DNA of 64,000 bases, from the NCBI RefSeq assembly GCF_020991275.1, contig NZ_JAJLQY010000001.1:558001-622000 (forward strand), given 5' to 3'. This stretch comes from Actinocorallia sp. API 0066. GTDB lineage: Bacteria > Actinomycetota > Actinomycetes > Streptosporangiales > Streptosporangiaceae. The translations under genes were made by a program, and so were the position numbers. Under the pieces are notes generated by a model. It was not told the DNA's origin. It ran no database searches and saw only the letters and a list, made by a program, of their open reading frames with translations. Position 1 is the first letter of the stretch, and each line of letters opens with the position of its first letter. This document shows, piece by piece, positions 15,178-22,570 of this stretch.

Positions 15178-16533
15178 TCAGTCCTCGGGGGCGGGGCCGC
15201 TGGTGGCGGCGTCCTCGCCGGTGGGCTCGCCGGGCGCGAACCCCTTGACCCACCGGATCGCCTCGGCCCGGAAGGGCCCCTCGCACTCCAGTTGGCACAG
15301 CACCCCGGTGCCCAGGCCGATCGTCCGGTGCACCAGCACGTAGTCGTTCGGCAGGTTGAGGTAGCGGACGACGTTGTCGGGCCGCAGGTCGGTGACCCGG
15401 GCGGCCTGGTCGCGCAGCCACTCGCGGCTGAACTTGAACGTGTCGGCGCGCATCGGCACGGCGAGCGGTTCGATGAACGCGGCGAGCGCCGCGGCGTCCA
15501 CCTCGACGCCGTCGCGGATGATCCCCTCGGCGCGGCAGGCGGCGACGATCTCGGCGGGGTCGCCGAGCGCGCCGATCCGCATGAGGGTGCCGATCTCCTC
15601 CTGCATGCCGCCTTCGAGCCTGTCGACGGCGCCGAAGTCGATGACGCCGAGCCGTCCGTCCTCCATCAGCCGGAAGTTGCCGGGGTGCGGGTCGGCGTGC
15701 AGGTGGCCGCAGCGCGGCGGCGCGGAGAACAGGAACCTGGCGAACAGCAGGCCCGCCCTGTCCCGCTGCTCCTGGGTGCCGTCCGTGATGATCTTGGCGA
15801 GGGGGATGCCGTAGATCCACTCGGTGACCAGGACGGTGCCGGACTGGGCGACGACCTCGGGCACGAGGAAGTCGGGGTCGTCGGCGTACGCCTTGGCGAA
15901 GGCGCTCTGTGAGGCGGCCTCGACGGTGTAGTCGAGCTCCTCGCGGACGCGGTGCTTCAGCTCGTCGAGGATGCTGCGGATGTCGGCGCCGGGGAACAGC
16001 ACTCCGACGAGCTTGCCGACGCGGGCGAGCTGGTTGAAGTCGCTGATCAGCGCCTTGCCCGCGCCCGGGTACTGGACCTTGACGGCGACCTCGCGCCCGT
16101 CCTTCCAGACCGCCTTGTGCACCTGCCCGATCGACGCGGCGGCGGCCGGTTTGTCGTTGAAGGACCGGAAGTTCTCCCGCCAGTCGGGCCCGAGGTTCTC
16201 GGCGAGGACCCGGTGCACGGTGGCGACGGGCATCGGGGGCGCGGACTCCTGGAGCTTGGTGAGGGTGGCGCGGTAGGGCCCGGCGATCTCGGGGGGCAGC
16301 GCCGCCTCGAAGATCGACAGGACCTGGCCGAACTTCATGGCCCCGCCCTTGAGTTCGCCGAGGACCTTGAAGAGCTGCTCGGCGGTGCGGGTCTGGATCT
16401 CGTTCGCGACGGCCTCGGCCGAGCGTCCGATGGTCTTTTTGCCGAGGCCCAGAGCGGTGCGGCCGGCGAAGCCCAGGGGGAGGGCTGCCAGCTTGGCGGT
16501 TCGCGTCACGGCGCGCAGGGGTAGGTCGCTCAC
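15178..16533 (-). CDS. ABC1/UbiB-family atypical kinase
   Basis: 451-residue UbiB-like atypical kinase. Diagnostic segments: KFGQVLSIFEAALPPE (the KxGQ motif that replaces a normal kinase N-lobe feature), PAAAASIGQVHKAV (alanine-rich nucleotide loop), VAVKVQYPG (catalytic-type Lys), HLHADPHPGNF (catalytic loop) and GVIDFGAV (metal-binding Asp). The family supports quinone or lipid metabolism, and a homologue (Rv3197) lies next to whiB7 in mycobacteria. GTG 16533 with a GGAG element about 9 bp upstream is preferred over the 16572 start. It is convergent with whiB7. The substrate is unknown. Confidence 0.9.
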   Translation of the reverse strand: MSDLPLRAVTRTAKLAALPLGFAGRTALGLGKKTIGRSAEAVANEIQTRTAEQLFKVLGELKGGAMKFGQVLSIFEAALPPEIAGPYRATLTKLQESAPPMPVATVHRVLAENLGPDWRENFRSFNDKPAAAASIGQVHKAVWKDGREVAVKVQYPGAGKALISDFNQLARVGKLVGVLFPGADIRSILDELKHRVREELDYTVEAASQSAFAKAYADDPDFLVPEVVAQSGTVLVTEWIYGIPLAKIITDGTQEQRDRAGLLFARFLFSAPPRCGHLHADPHPGNFRLMEDGRLGVIDFGAVDRLEGGMQEEIGTLMRIGALGDPAEIVAACRAEGIIRDGVEVDAAALAAFIEPLAVPMRADTFKFSREWLRDQAARVTDLRPDNVVRYLNLPNDYVLVHRTIGLGTGVLCQLECEGPFRAEAIRWVKGFAPGEPTGEDAATSGPAPED

Positions 16534-16757
16534 GGCTTCATTCTCCGCGATCCTCCTTCGTTCCCGCCACAACCAGACGGTCCCGATGTAAGTATTCGTT
16601 TACCGCACCCGGTCGGGTGTCTTATATCACGTTTAGTCGACAGGCGTCCCAATGCTGGGGAGAAGTTCTGGGCGAGACGTGGTGTTTGTCAGGTTTTACC
16701 TGGTCAACCGCACGCGGGGCCTGGGGAAAACGGAAAGTTTCGGCTACGGTTCTGCAT

Positions 16758-17273
16758 GTGCCCCCCAACGTCGAGGTCCGCCGAAGCGCCCGACGCCGGA
16801 GAACAGTCTCGGCTTATCGCGACGGCAACAAGACCATCGTGCTGCTGCCCTCCCGCCTGACCAAGGCCGAGGAGGAATACGAGATCGCGCGCATCCTCCA
16901 ACGCCTGGAGGGCCGTGAGCGCAGGTCACGGCCGCCGTCCGAGGACGGTGAGCTGCTGGACCGTGCCAGGGAGCTGTCCCGGCGCTACCTGGACGGCAGG
17001 GCCCAGCCGCGGAGCGTCCGCTGGGCCGCCAACCAGCGCAGCCGCTGGGGCTCCTGCACCCCCGACGACGCGTCGATCAGGATCTCCACCATGCTGCGCG
17101 GCATGCCGAGCTGGGTGGTGGACTACGTGATCGTGCACGAGCTGGCCCACCTGCTCGAACCCTCCCACAACGCCTACTTCTGGGACCTCGTCGGCCGCTA
17201 CCCCAAGACCGAGCGGGCCCGCGGCTACCTGGAGGGCGTGGCGGCGGCGCCGCACCTGGAGGCCACCGGCTGA
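16758..17273 (+). CDS. M48/YgjP-type zinc metallopeptidase
   Basis: 171-residue protein of the YgjP/WLM-like DUF45 family. The zinc motif HELAHLLEPSHNAYFW provides HExxH plus the downstream His, preceded by the characteristic RWAANQRSRWGSCTPD and ISTMLRGMPSWVVDYVIVHE. GTG 16758 is preferred because the conserved region starts there and a TACGGT hexamer lies 7-8 bp upstream, consistent with a leaderless start. It is soluble with no signal peptide. Targets are unknown; the gene keeps its usual position beside the UbiB-like and NUDIX genes. Confidence 0.85.
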   Translation: MPPNVEVRRSARRRRTVSAYRDGNKTIVLLPSRLTKAEEEYEIARILQRLEGRERRSRPPSEDGELLDRARELSRRYLDGRAQPRSVRWAANQRSRWGSCTPDDASIRISTMLRGMPSWVVDYVIVHELAHLLEPSHNAYFWDLVGRYPKTERARGYLEGVAAAPHLEATG

Positions 17274-17304
17274 CGGTGGCCGCACCCGGCCACTTTCCGC
17301 GCCG

Positions 17305-17877
17305 TTATCGGCGGCCCGGACGCGGCAGCACCGCCGGATCGACGGCAGCCGCCCGCGCCACCAGCGCCCGCAACGCGTCGTCGGTGAGGCCGGGCAGCGC
17401 GTCCACCGGGAACCAGCGCAGGTCGTCGGACTCGTCGCTGATCGTGTGCCGCGCGCCCTCCGGCGCGACCGCCAGATACTGGACGTCCAGGTGCCACGAG
17501 CCGCCGGGATGGCACGGCACCGCGTGCCGGTCGAGCTGCACGGGCTCCGCCGACAGGACGAGCCCCTCGATCCCGGACTCCTCGGTCGCCTCCCGCAGCG
17601 CCGCTTCCGCGAGCGACGGATCGCCCGCCTCACAGTGGCCGCCCATCTGGAGCCACAGTTTGACCTTGCCGTGCAGCGTCAGCAGGACGGCCGACCTGTC
17701 CGCGCTCAACACGAGGGCGCTCGCCGTCAGATGGCCCGCCGCGCACTCCCGCCACATCCCGTCCGGATGCGCGTCGAGATGGGCGAGGAAGTCACGCCGC
17801 ACCGCCTCCTGGGCCCGTGAGGGCGCCCGCCAGCCCTTGAGGACGCGGACGGCGTCGGCGTGCAGCCCGCCGATCAC
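17305..17877 (-). CDS. NUDIX hydrolase
   Basis: 190-residue NUDIX hydrolase. The box GGHCEAGDPSLAEAALREATEESGI fits Gx5Ex7REUxEExGU exactly. Enzymes of this fold hydrolyse nucleoside diphosphates linked to another group; the substrate cannot be predicted. The ATG start overlaps the stop of the upstream DUF2342 gene (ATGA), so the two are translationally coupled. Confidence 0.9.
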   Translation of the reverse strand: MIGGLHADAVRVLKGWRAPSRAQEAVRRDFLAHLDAHPDGMWRECAAGHLTASALVLSADRSAVLLTLHGKVKLWLQMGGHCEAGDPSLAEAALREATEESGIEGLVLSAEPVQLDRHAVPCHPGGSWHLDVQYLAVAPEGARHTISDESDDLRWFPVDALPGLTDDALRALVARAAAVDPAVLPRPGRR

Positions 17878-19232
17878 GCGTCCGGACGGCCCCCGGCGCC
17901 GTCACCGCCCTGGTCTTCGGACGGGGGAAGTTCGTCCAGTTGGGACAGGTCGAAGTCCGCGTCCGAGGAGTGCAGGAACGCGTCGGGGTTCGCCAGGTCG
18001 TCGGCGGTCGGGATGAGGTCGGGGTGTGCCCACAGGCCGTCCCTGCCGTCGACGCCCTTGAGCGCCGTCACCGACTGCCACAGCGCCTCGGCCTCACGCA
18101 GCCTGCGCGGCCGCAGTTCGAGCCCGACCAGCGCGGCGAACGTGTGCTCGGCCGGGCCGCCGGTGGCGCGGCGCCGCCGGATCGCCTCGGCCAGCCGGTC
18201 CGCGCTGGGCAGCCGCCCCGCGGCCGCCGCCGCCACGACCACCCCGACCCAGCCCTCGACCAGCGCCAGCAGCGTCTCCAGCCGGGCCAGCGCCGCCTTC
18301 TGCTCGGGCGTCTCCTCCGGCGTCAACTGGATCTCGCCGCCGAGCGCCTCCTGGAGCGCCTGCGGGTCGCTGAGGTCGAGGCCGGAGATCTTGTCCTCCA
18401 GGCCCGAGAGGTCGACGCTGATGCCGCGCGCGTAGTCGCCGACCGCGTTCAGCAGCGCCGACCGCAGCCACGGCACGTGCGCGAACAGCCGCTGGTGGGC
18501 GGCCTCGCGCAGCGCCAGGTACAGCCTGACCTCGTCCAGCGGGATCTCCAGGCCCTCGGCGAACGCGTCGACGCCCGCCGGCAGCAGCGCCGCGACGCCC
18601 TCGGGCGCCAGCGGCAGGCCGACGTCCGCCGAACCGATGATCTCCTTGGCCAGGGTGCCGAGCGCCTGCCCGGCCTGGCCCGCGACCATCGCCCCCGCCA
18701 TCTGCTTGACCATGCCGATCAGCGGCCCCGCCATCGCCGCCATCTCCGGCGGGATCTGCCCGCCGGGGCCGTTCATCGCGCCGCCCATCGCGCTGACCAT
18801 GCGCTCGGCGATCGGATCCACCACCTGCTCCCACACCGGGAGCGTCGCCTCCAGCCACTCCGAGCGGCTCCACGCCTTGGCCGAGCGCACGCCCGCAGGC
18901 AGCACGGTGCCCTCGTCGAGCCACAGGTCGGCCAGCCGTAGCGCGTCCTCGACCTGGCGGCGCTGGGCGTCCACCACCGACGGGTCGCCCGCCTCCACCA
19001 CGAGGTGCCGCGCGATGTTGCGCACCATCTCCCAGTTGACGGGTCCGGAGCCGCCCGCGCCCATGCCGCTCAGCATGTCGGCGAACTGGTGCAGCATGTC
19101 CGCGAACTGCCGCATGTCGCCGCCGCCGGGGCCGCCGGGGCCGAAGCCCATGCCGAAGGGGTCGCCGGGCTTGCCGTCGCCCTCGCCGTCGTCGTCGGAG
19201 GACCGGTTGAAGCCGAAAGGAGTGTCGCCCAT
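17874..19232 (-). CDS. DUF2342 zinc-dependent metalloprotease-like protein
   Basis: 452-residue member of the actinobacterial DUF2342 family, annotated in databases as zinc-dependent metalloprotease or F420-biosynthesis-associated. The N terminus (to about residue 65) is Gly/Asp-rich and low-complexity. The core has a hydrophobic GPLIGMVKQMAGAM region, the typical YLALREAAHQRLFAHVPW segment in place of a classic HExxH, and a C-terminal acidic tail. It is first gene of a two-gene operon with the NUDIX hydrolase. Protease activity is inherited annotation and is not proven by this sequence. Confidence 0.8.
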   Translation of the reverse strand: MGDTPFGFNRSSDDDGEGDGKPGDPFGMGFGPGGPGGGDMRQFADMLHQFADMLSGMGAGGSGPVNWEMVRNIARHLVVEAGDPSVVDAQRRQVEDALRLADLWLDEGTVLPAGVRSAKAWSRSEWLEATLPVWEQVVDPIAERMVSAMGGAMNGPGGQIPPEMAAMAGPLIGMVKQMAGAMVAGQAGQALGTLAKEIIGSADVGLPLAPEGVAALLPAGVDAFAEGLEIPLDEVRLYLALREAAHQRLFAHVPWLRSALLNAVGDYARGISVDLSGLEDKISGLDLSDPQALQEALGGEIQLTPEETPEQKAALARLETLLALVEGWVGVVVAAAAAGRLPSADRLAEAIRRRRATGGPAEHTFAALVGLELRPRRLREAEALWQSVTALKGVDGRDGLWAHPDLIPTADDLANPDAFLHSSDADFDLSQLDELPPSEDQGGDGAGGRPDA

Positions 19233-19322
19233 CAGAATCGCCTTAGGCTGCGGGGAAAGGCCATAACCTCAAAGGTAGTCGCTTTCCGGAGCGAGCCGCG
19301 GCCGCAGAGGGGGGCGTTCGCC

Positions 19323-20381
19323 ATGAGCACAGGGGACCGCAGGGTCGTCGCCGTCACCGGCGCCGCGTCCGGAATCGGACAGGCGCTCACCGCCAGACTC
19401 GCCGCGTCGGGCAGGTTCGCGCGGGTCATCGCGCTGGACACCGCCCGAGGCGAGGCGCCCGGCGCCGTCTGGCGGGTCGTCGACATCCGCGACCCGGTCC
19501 TGGCCGGACGCCTCTCCGACGTGGACGTCCTCGTGCACGTCGACGTGGATCGGTCGCCCGAAACCGACCCGAAAGAGCGCCGCACCTACAACGTGCGCGG
19601 CGCCCAGACGGTGATCGCCTGCGCGGCCGGGGCCGGCGTGCGCAGCGTCGTGCTCCTCAGCTCGGCCTCCGTCTACGGGGCGACGGCCGACAACCCCGTC
19701 CCGCTGGCCGAGGACGCGCCGCTCCGGGCCGAACCGGACACCTCCGTGGCCGGGGACTTCCTGGAGATCGAGGAACTGGCCGCCAGCAGGCTCCACCCGG
19801 GCGTGCGGATCACCATGGTGCGTCCGGCGGCCCTGGTCGGGCCCGGCGTGGACACCGTCGTCACCCGGCACTTCGAGGCGCCGCGCCTGCTCAAGGCCAA
19901 GGGCGTCGAACCCCGCTGGCAGTTCTGCCACACCGACGACCTCGTGACGGCCCTGGAGCTCGCCGCGCACGGCGACGTCACCGGCGCGGTCGCGGTCGGA
20001 TGTGACGGGTTCCTCACCGGCCCGGAGGTCGAGCGGATCACCGGCAAGGCGGGGTTCGAGCTGCCCGCGTCCCTCACCTTCGGCACCGCGCAGCGCCTGC
20101 ACCGCCTCGGCCTGACGCCCGCGCCCGCCACCGACCTGCACTACGTCGTCTACCCGTGGGTGGTGGACTGCGCCCGGCTGCGCGCGGCCGGATGGAAGCC
20201 CGTGCACGACAACGAGTCCGCGTTGCAGGCGCTGCTGGAGGAGTCGGCGGGCCGCCACGCCGTCGTCGGCCGCAGGGTCGGCGGCAAGGAGGCGACCATG
20301 GCGACGGCGGCGGGCGCGACGGTCGCGGTGATCGGCGCCGCCGCGGCGGTCCGCCGCGCCCGCAGACGGCGCAGGCTCTAG
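19323..20381 (+). CDS. NAD-dependent epimerase/SDR with C-terminal membrane anchor
   Basis: 352-residue extended SDR. It has the nucleotide motif VTGAASGIGQAL, NVRGAQTVIACA, the active-site region LLSSASVYGA, and HTDDLVTALELAAHG. The catalytic Tyr-Lys pair of classic epimerases is not clear (the region reads FLEIEELAASRL), so a true epimerase reaction is doubtful. A hydrophobic stretch TVAVIGAAAAV followed by RRARRRRRL ends the protein, suggesting a C-terminal anchor. AGAGGGGGG upstream of ATG 19323 is a good ribosome-binding site. Confidence 0.8.
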   Translation: MSTGDRRVVAVTGAASGIGQALTARLAASGRFARVIALDTARGEAPGAVWRVVDIRDPVLAGRLSDVDVLVHVDVDRSPETDPKERRTYNVRGAQTVIACAAGAGVRSVVLLSSASVYGATADNPVPLAEDAPLRAEPDTSVAGDFLEIEELAASRLHPGVRITMVRPAALVGPGVDTVVTRHFEAPRLLKAKGVEPRWQFCHTDDLVTALELAAHGDVTGAVAVGCDGFLTGPEVERITGKAGFELPASLTFGTAQRLHRLGLTPAPATDLHYVVYPWVVDCARLRAAGWKPVHDNESALQALLEESAGRHAVVGRRVGGKEATMATAAGATVAVIGAAAAVRRARRRRRL

Positions 20382-20396
20382 CGGTATTTTCTCCCC

Positions 20397-20837
20397 GTGA
20401 GCGTAATCCGACTGCTGGACATCCGCGAGACACCGCTGTCCGTCGACGAGGTCGTCGCCGCGGTCCAGGACGCCGTGGCCGGGGGCACCGCCTTCTTCGC
20501 AGGCACGGTGCGCGACCACGACCGCGCCCACGACGGCTCGGGCAGCAAGGCCGTCACCGCGCTGTCCTACAGCGCCCACCCGAGCGCGCGCGACAGGCTC
20601 CGCGAAGTGATGGAGAAGGTCGCCGCCGACCTCCCCGTGACGGCCCTGGCCGCCGTGCACCGGGTCGGCGACCTTGTGGTCGGCGACCACGCGGTGGTCG
20701 TCGCGGCCGCCGCGCCGCACCGGGGCGAGGCGTTCGAGGCGTGCCGCCGCCTCATCGACGACCTCAAGCGGGACGTGCCGATCTGGAAGCACCAGCACTT
20801 CGCCGACGGCACCGCCGAGTGGGTCGGCGCCTGTTGA
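20397..20837 (+). CDS. moaE: Molybdopterin synthase catalytic subunit MoaE
   Basis: 146-residue MoaE, which with thiocarboxylated MoaD converts cyclic pyranopterin monophosphate to molybdopterin. Conserved features: GGTAFFAGTVRDHD, LSYSAHPSARDRLREVM, AAVHRVGDLVVGDHAVVV and the C-terminal catalytic lysine segment DDLKRDVPIWKHQHF. GTG 20397 has no Shine-Dalgarno; a TATTTT hexamer (20385-20390) ends 6 bp before it, so the mRNA is probably leaderless. No other moa genes are nearby. Confidence 0.93.
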   Translation: MSVIRLLDIRETPLSVDEVVAAVQDAVAGGTAFFAGTVRDHDRAHDGSGSKAVTALSYSAHPSARDRLREVMEKVAADLPVTALAAVHRVGDLVVGDHAVVVAAAAPHRGEAFEACRRLIDDLKRDVPIWKHQHFADGTAEWVGAC

Positions 20838-20858
20838 AGTGCCCCTAGGCTTGCGGAC

Positions 20859-21947
20859 ATGGTCTCCGATGTCTCGCGGCGCCTGCGCGGGCGCCTCCCG
20901 AACCGGCGGGCGCTGACCCTCACCGTCGTCGCGGTGCTCGTGCTGCTCCTGGCGCTGGCCGGGGCCGTCATGCCGGTGCCGTACGTGTCGCTGCGGCCGG
21001 GGCCGACGCTGAACACGCTCGGCGTGAACCCGCAGACGGACAAGCCGCTCATCGAGATCACCGGCGAGCAGACCTACGCCGACAACGGCCACCTCAACTT
21101 CACCACCGTCGCCTACACCGGCGACCCCGACCGGCCGCTCACCCTCTACGGGGCGCTGCGCGACTGGCTCGACCCCGACCGCGCCGTCGTCCCGCAGGAG
21201 ACGATCTTCCCCAAGGGCGAGACGGCCGAGGAGGTCGAGCAGGAGAACACCGCGCTCATGGCCGACTCCCAGCAGACGTCGGTGGCGGCCGCGCTCACCC
21301 AGATGGGCGAGAAGCTCACCACCGAGTCCGTCGTCGTCGGCGTCGAGAAGGGCATGCCCGCCGAGGGCACGCTGGAGACGGGCGACAAGATCACCGCGGT
21401 GGACGGCACCCCGGCCACCCAGACCGCGCAGATCACCGGAAAGCTCCGGGAGTACAAGGCGGGCCAGCAGGTCACGCTGACCGTGGTGCGCGACGGCAAG
21501 GAGCGCACCGAGACGCTGACCATGGCCGCCCACCCCAAGGAGCCCGACAAAGCCGTCGTCGGCGTGAAACTCGCCGACAGGTACGTGCTGCCGATCGACG
21601 TCAAGATGAACGTCGGCGACATCGGCGGGCCCAGCGCCGGGCTGATGTTCGCGCTCGGCATCTACGAGCTGCTCACCCCCGGCAGCCTCACCGGCGGCAA
21701 GTTCATCGCGGGCACCGGCACCATCACCATGGACGGCCAGGTCGGCGCGATCGGCGGCATCCAGCAGAAGATGATCGCCGCCCGCGACGCCGGAGCCACC
21801 GTGTTCCTCGTCCCGCCCGGCAACTGCCCGGCCGCCCTCGACGCCGCCCCCGACGGCCTGCGCCTCGTCAAGGCGGAGACCCTCGACAGCGCCGTCAAGA
21901 GCCTCCAGGCGCTCCAGGACGGCAAGGGCCAGGTCCCCGCCTGCTGA
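20859..21947 (+). CDS. Membrane-anchored PDZ / Lon-type (S16) protease
   Basis: 362-residue protein with one N-terminal transmembrane helix (about residues 19-40), a PDZ domain (about 155-235, with EGTLETGDKITAVDG) and a C-terminal Lon-protease domain: catalytic Ser in DIGGPSAGLMFALG and Lys in GGIQQKMIAARDAG. It is an extracytoplasmic YlbL/Rv3194c-like protease. A TAGGCT hexamer ends 7 bp before the ATG and no ribosome-binding site is visible, suggesting a leaderless transcript. It follows moaE by 21 bp. The substrate is unknown. Confidence 0.9.
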   Translation: MVSDVSRRLRGRLPNRRALTLTVVAVLVLLLALAGAVMPVPYVSLRPGPTLNTLGVNPQTDKPLIEITGEQTYADNGHLNFTTVAYTGDPDRPLTLYGALRDWLDPDRAVVPQETIFPKGETAEEVEQENTALMADSQQTSVAAALTQMGEKLTTESVVVGVEKGMPAEGTLETGDKITAVDGTPATQTAQITGKLREYKAGQQVTLTVVRDGKERTETLTMAAHPKEPDKAVVGVKLADRYVLPIDVKMNVGDIGGPSAGLMFALGIYELLTPGSLTGGKFIAGTGTITMDGQVGAIGGIQQKMIAARDAGATVFLVPPGNCPAALDAAPDGLRLVKAETLDSAVKSLQALQDGKGQVPAC

Positions 21948-21974
21948 CGGGATGTGACGGCGTCACCAGCGCGC

Positions 21975-22463
21975 TCAGTCCGGCAGGAGGGTCTGTGCCA
22001 GCGCGTCCGTGACGTCCGGCACGAGGTCGGCCGCCGACAGGAGATCCTCCTCGTGGTTGCGGATCCGCAGGACCGCGTGCCTGTCGCCGTCCCGCAACAC
22101 CCCCACGACGATCTTCAGCTCCTCGTGCCGGGGATGCGCCAGCGCCCACGCCACCGCGTCGCCGTCCTCCGGGATCTCCTCCTCGACCTCCGGCGGCAGC
22201 GTCACCCGGACCATCGCCAGCGCCGCGCCCGTCACCGTCGGCGGCCACACGATGCCCGGAAGCAACGCGCCCACGTCGCCGTCGTCGAGATCGCCCTGGT
22301 CCACCGCGGTCAGCGCGTCGTCGGCCGACAGGCCAAGCTGCGCCGCGAGTTCCGGCTGGACACGCAGCAGTTCCCCGGTCTCCACCAGCGCGAACAGGCG
22401 CGGCGGCCCGTCCCAGCCGGTCTGCGCCTCAATGCTGCGTACGGTCTCTTCGAGAGGGCTCAT
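21975..22463 (-). CDS. PPA1309-family protein
   Basis: 162-residue acidic soluble protein of the conserved actinobacterial PPA1309 family, recognised from GWDGPPRLFALVETGELL, LPGIVWPPTVTGAALAMVR, and the C-terminal HEELKIVVGVLRDG and LRIRNHEEDLL. The function is unknown. It sits between the PDZ protease and UPF0182 as in other actinobacteria, transcribed opposite to both. Confidence 0.85.
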   Translation of the reverse strand: MSPLEETVRSIEAQTGWDGPPRLFALVETGELLRVQPELAAQLGLSADDALTAVDQGDLDDGDVGALLPGIVWPPTVTGAALAMVRVTLPPEVEEEIPEDGDAVAWALAHPRHEELKIVVGVLRDGDRHAVLRIRNHEEDLLSAADLVPDVTDALAQTLLPD

Positions 22464-22570
22464 GCCGTCATTCTTCCGTTGCCGACCTGATGCTCGCAGT
22501 CGGGAACCGCGCGGGATGTCGGTAAGTTGCTCCTAGTGCCGACAGGAACTTGAGGAATCGGAGGGAAGCC

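Noticed and set aside
22500-22570. RecA_NDp-type promoter for UPF0182 (ATGTCGGTA...CTAGTGC)
   Set aside because: Spacing is off by one and the -10 lacks the final T; the gene has a normal ribosome-binding site and leader.
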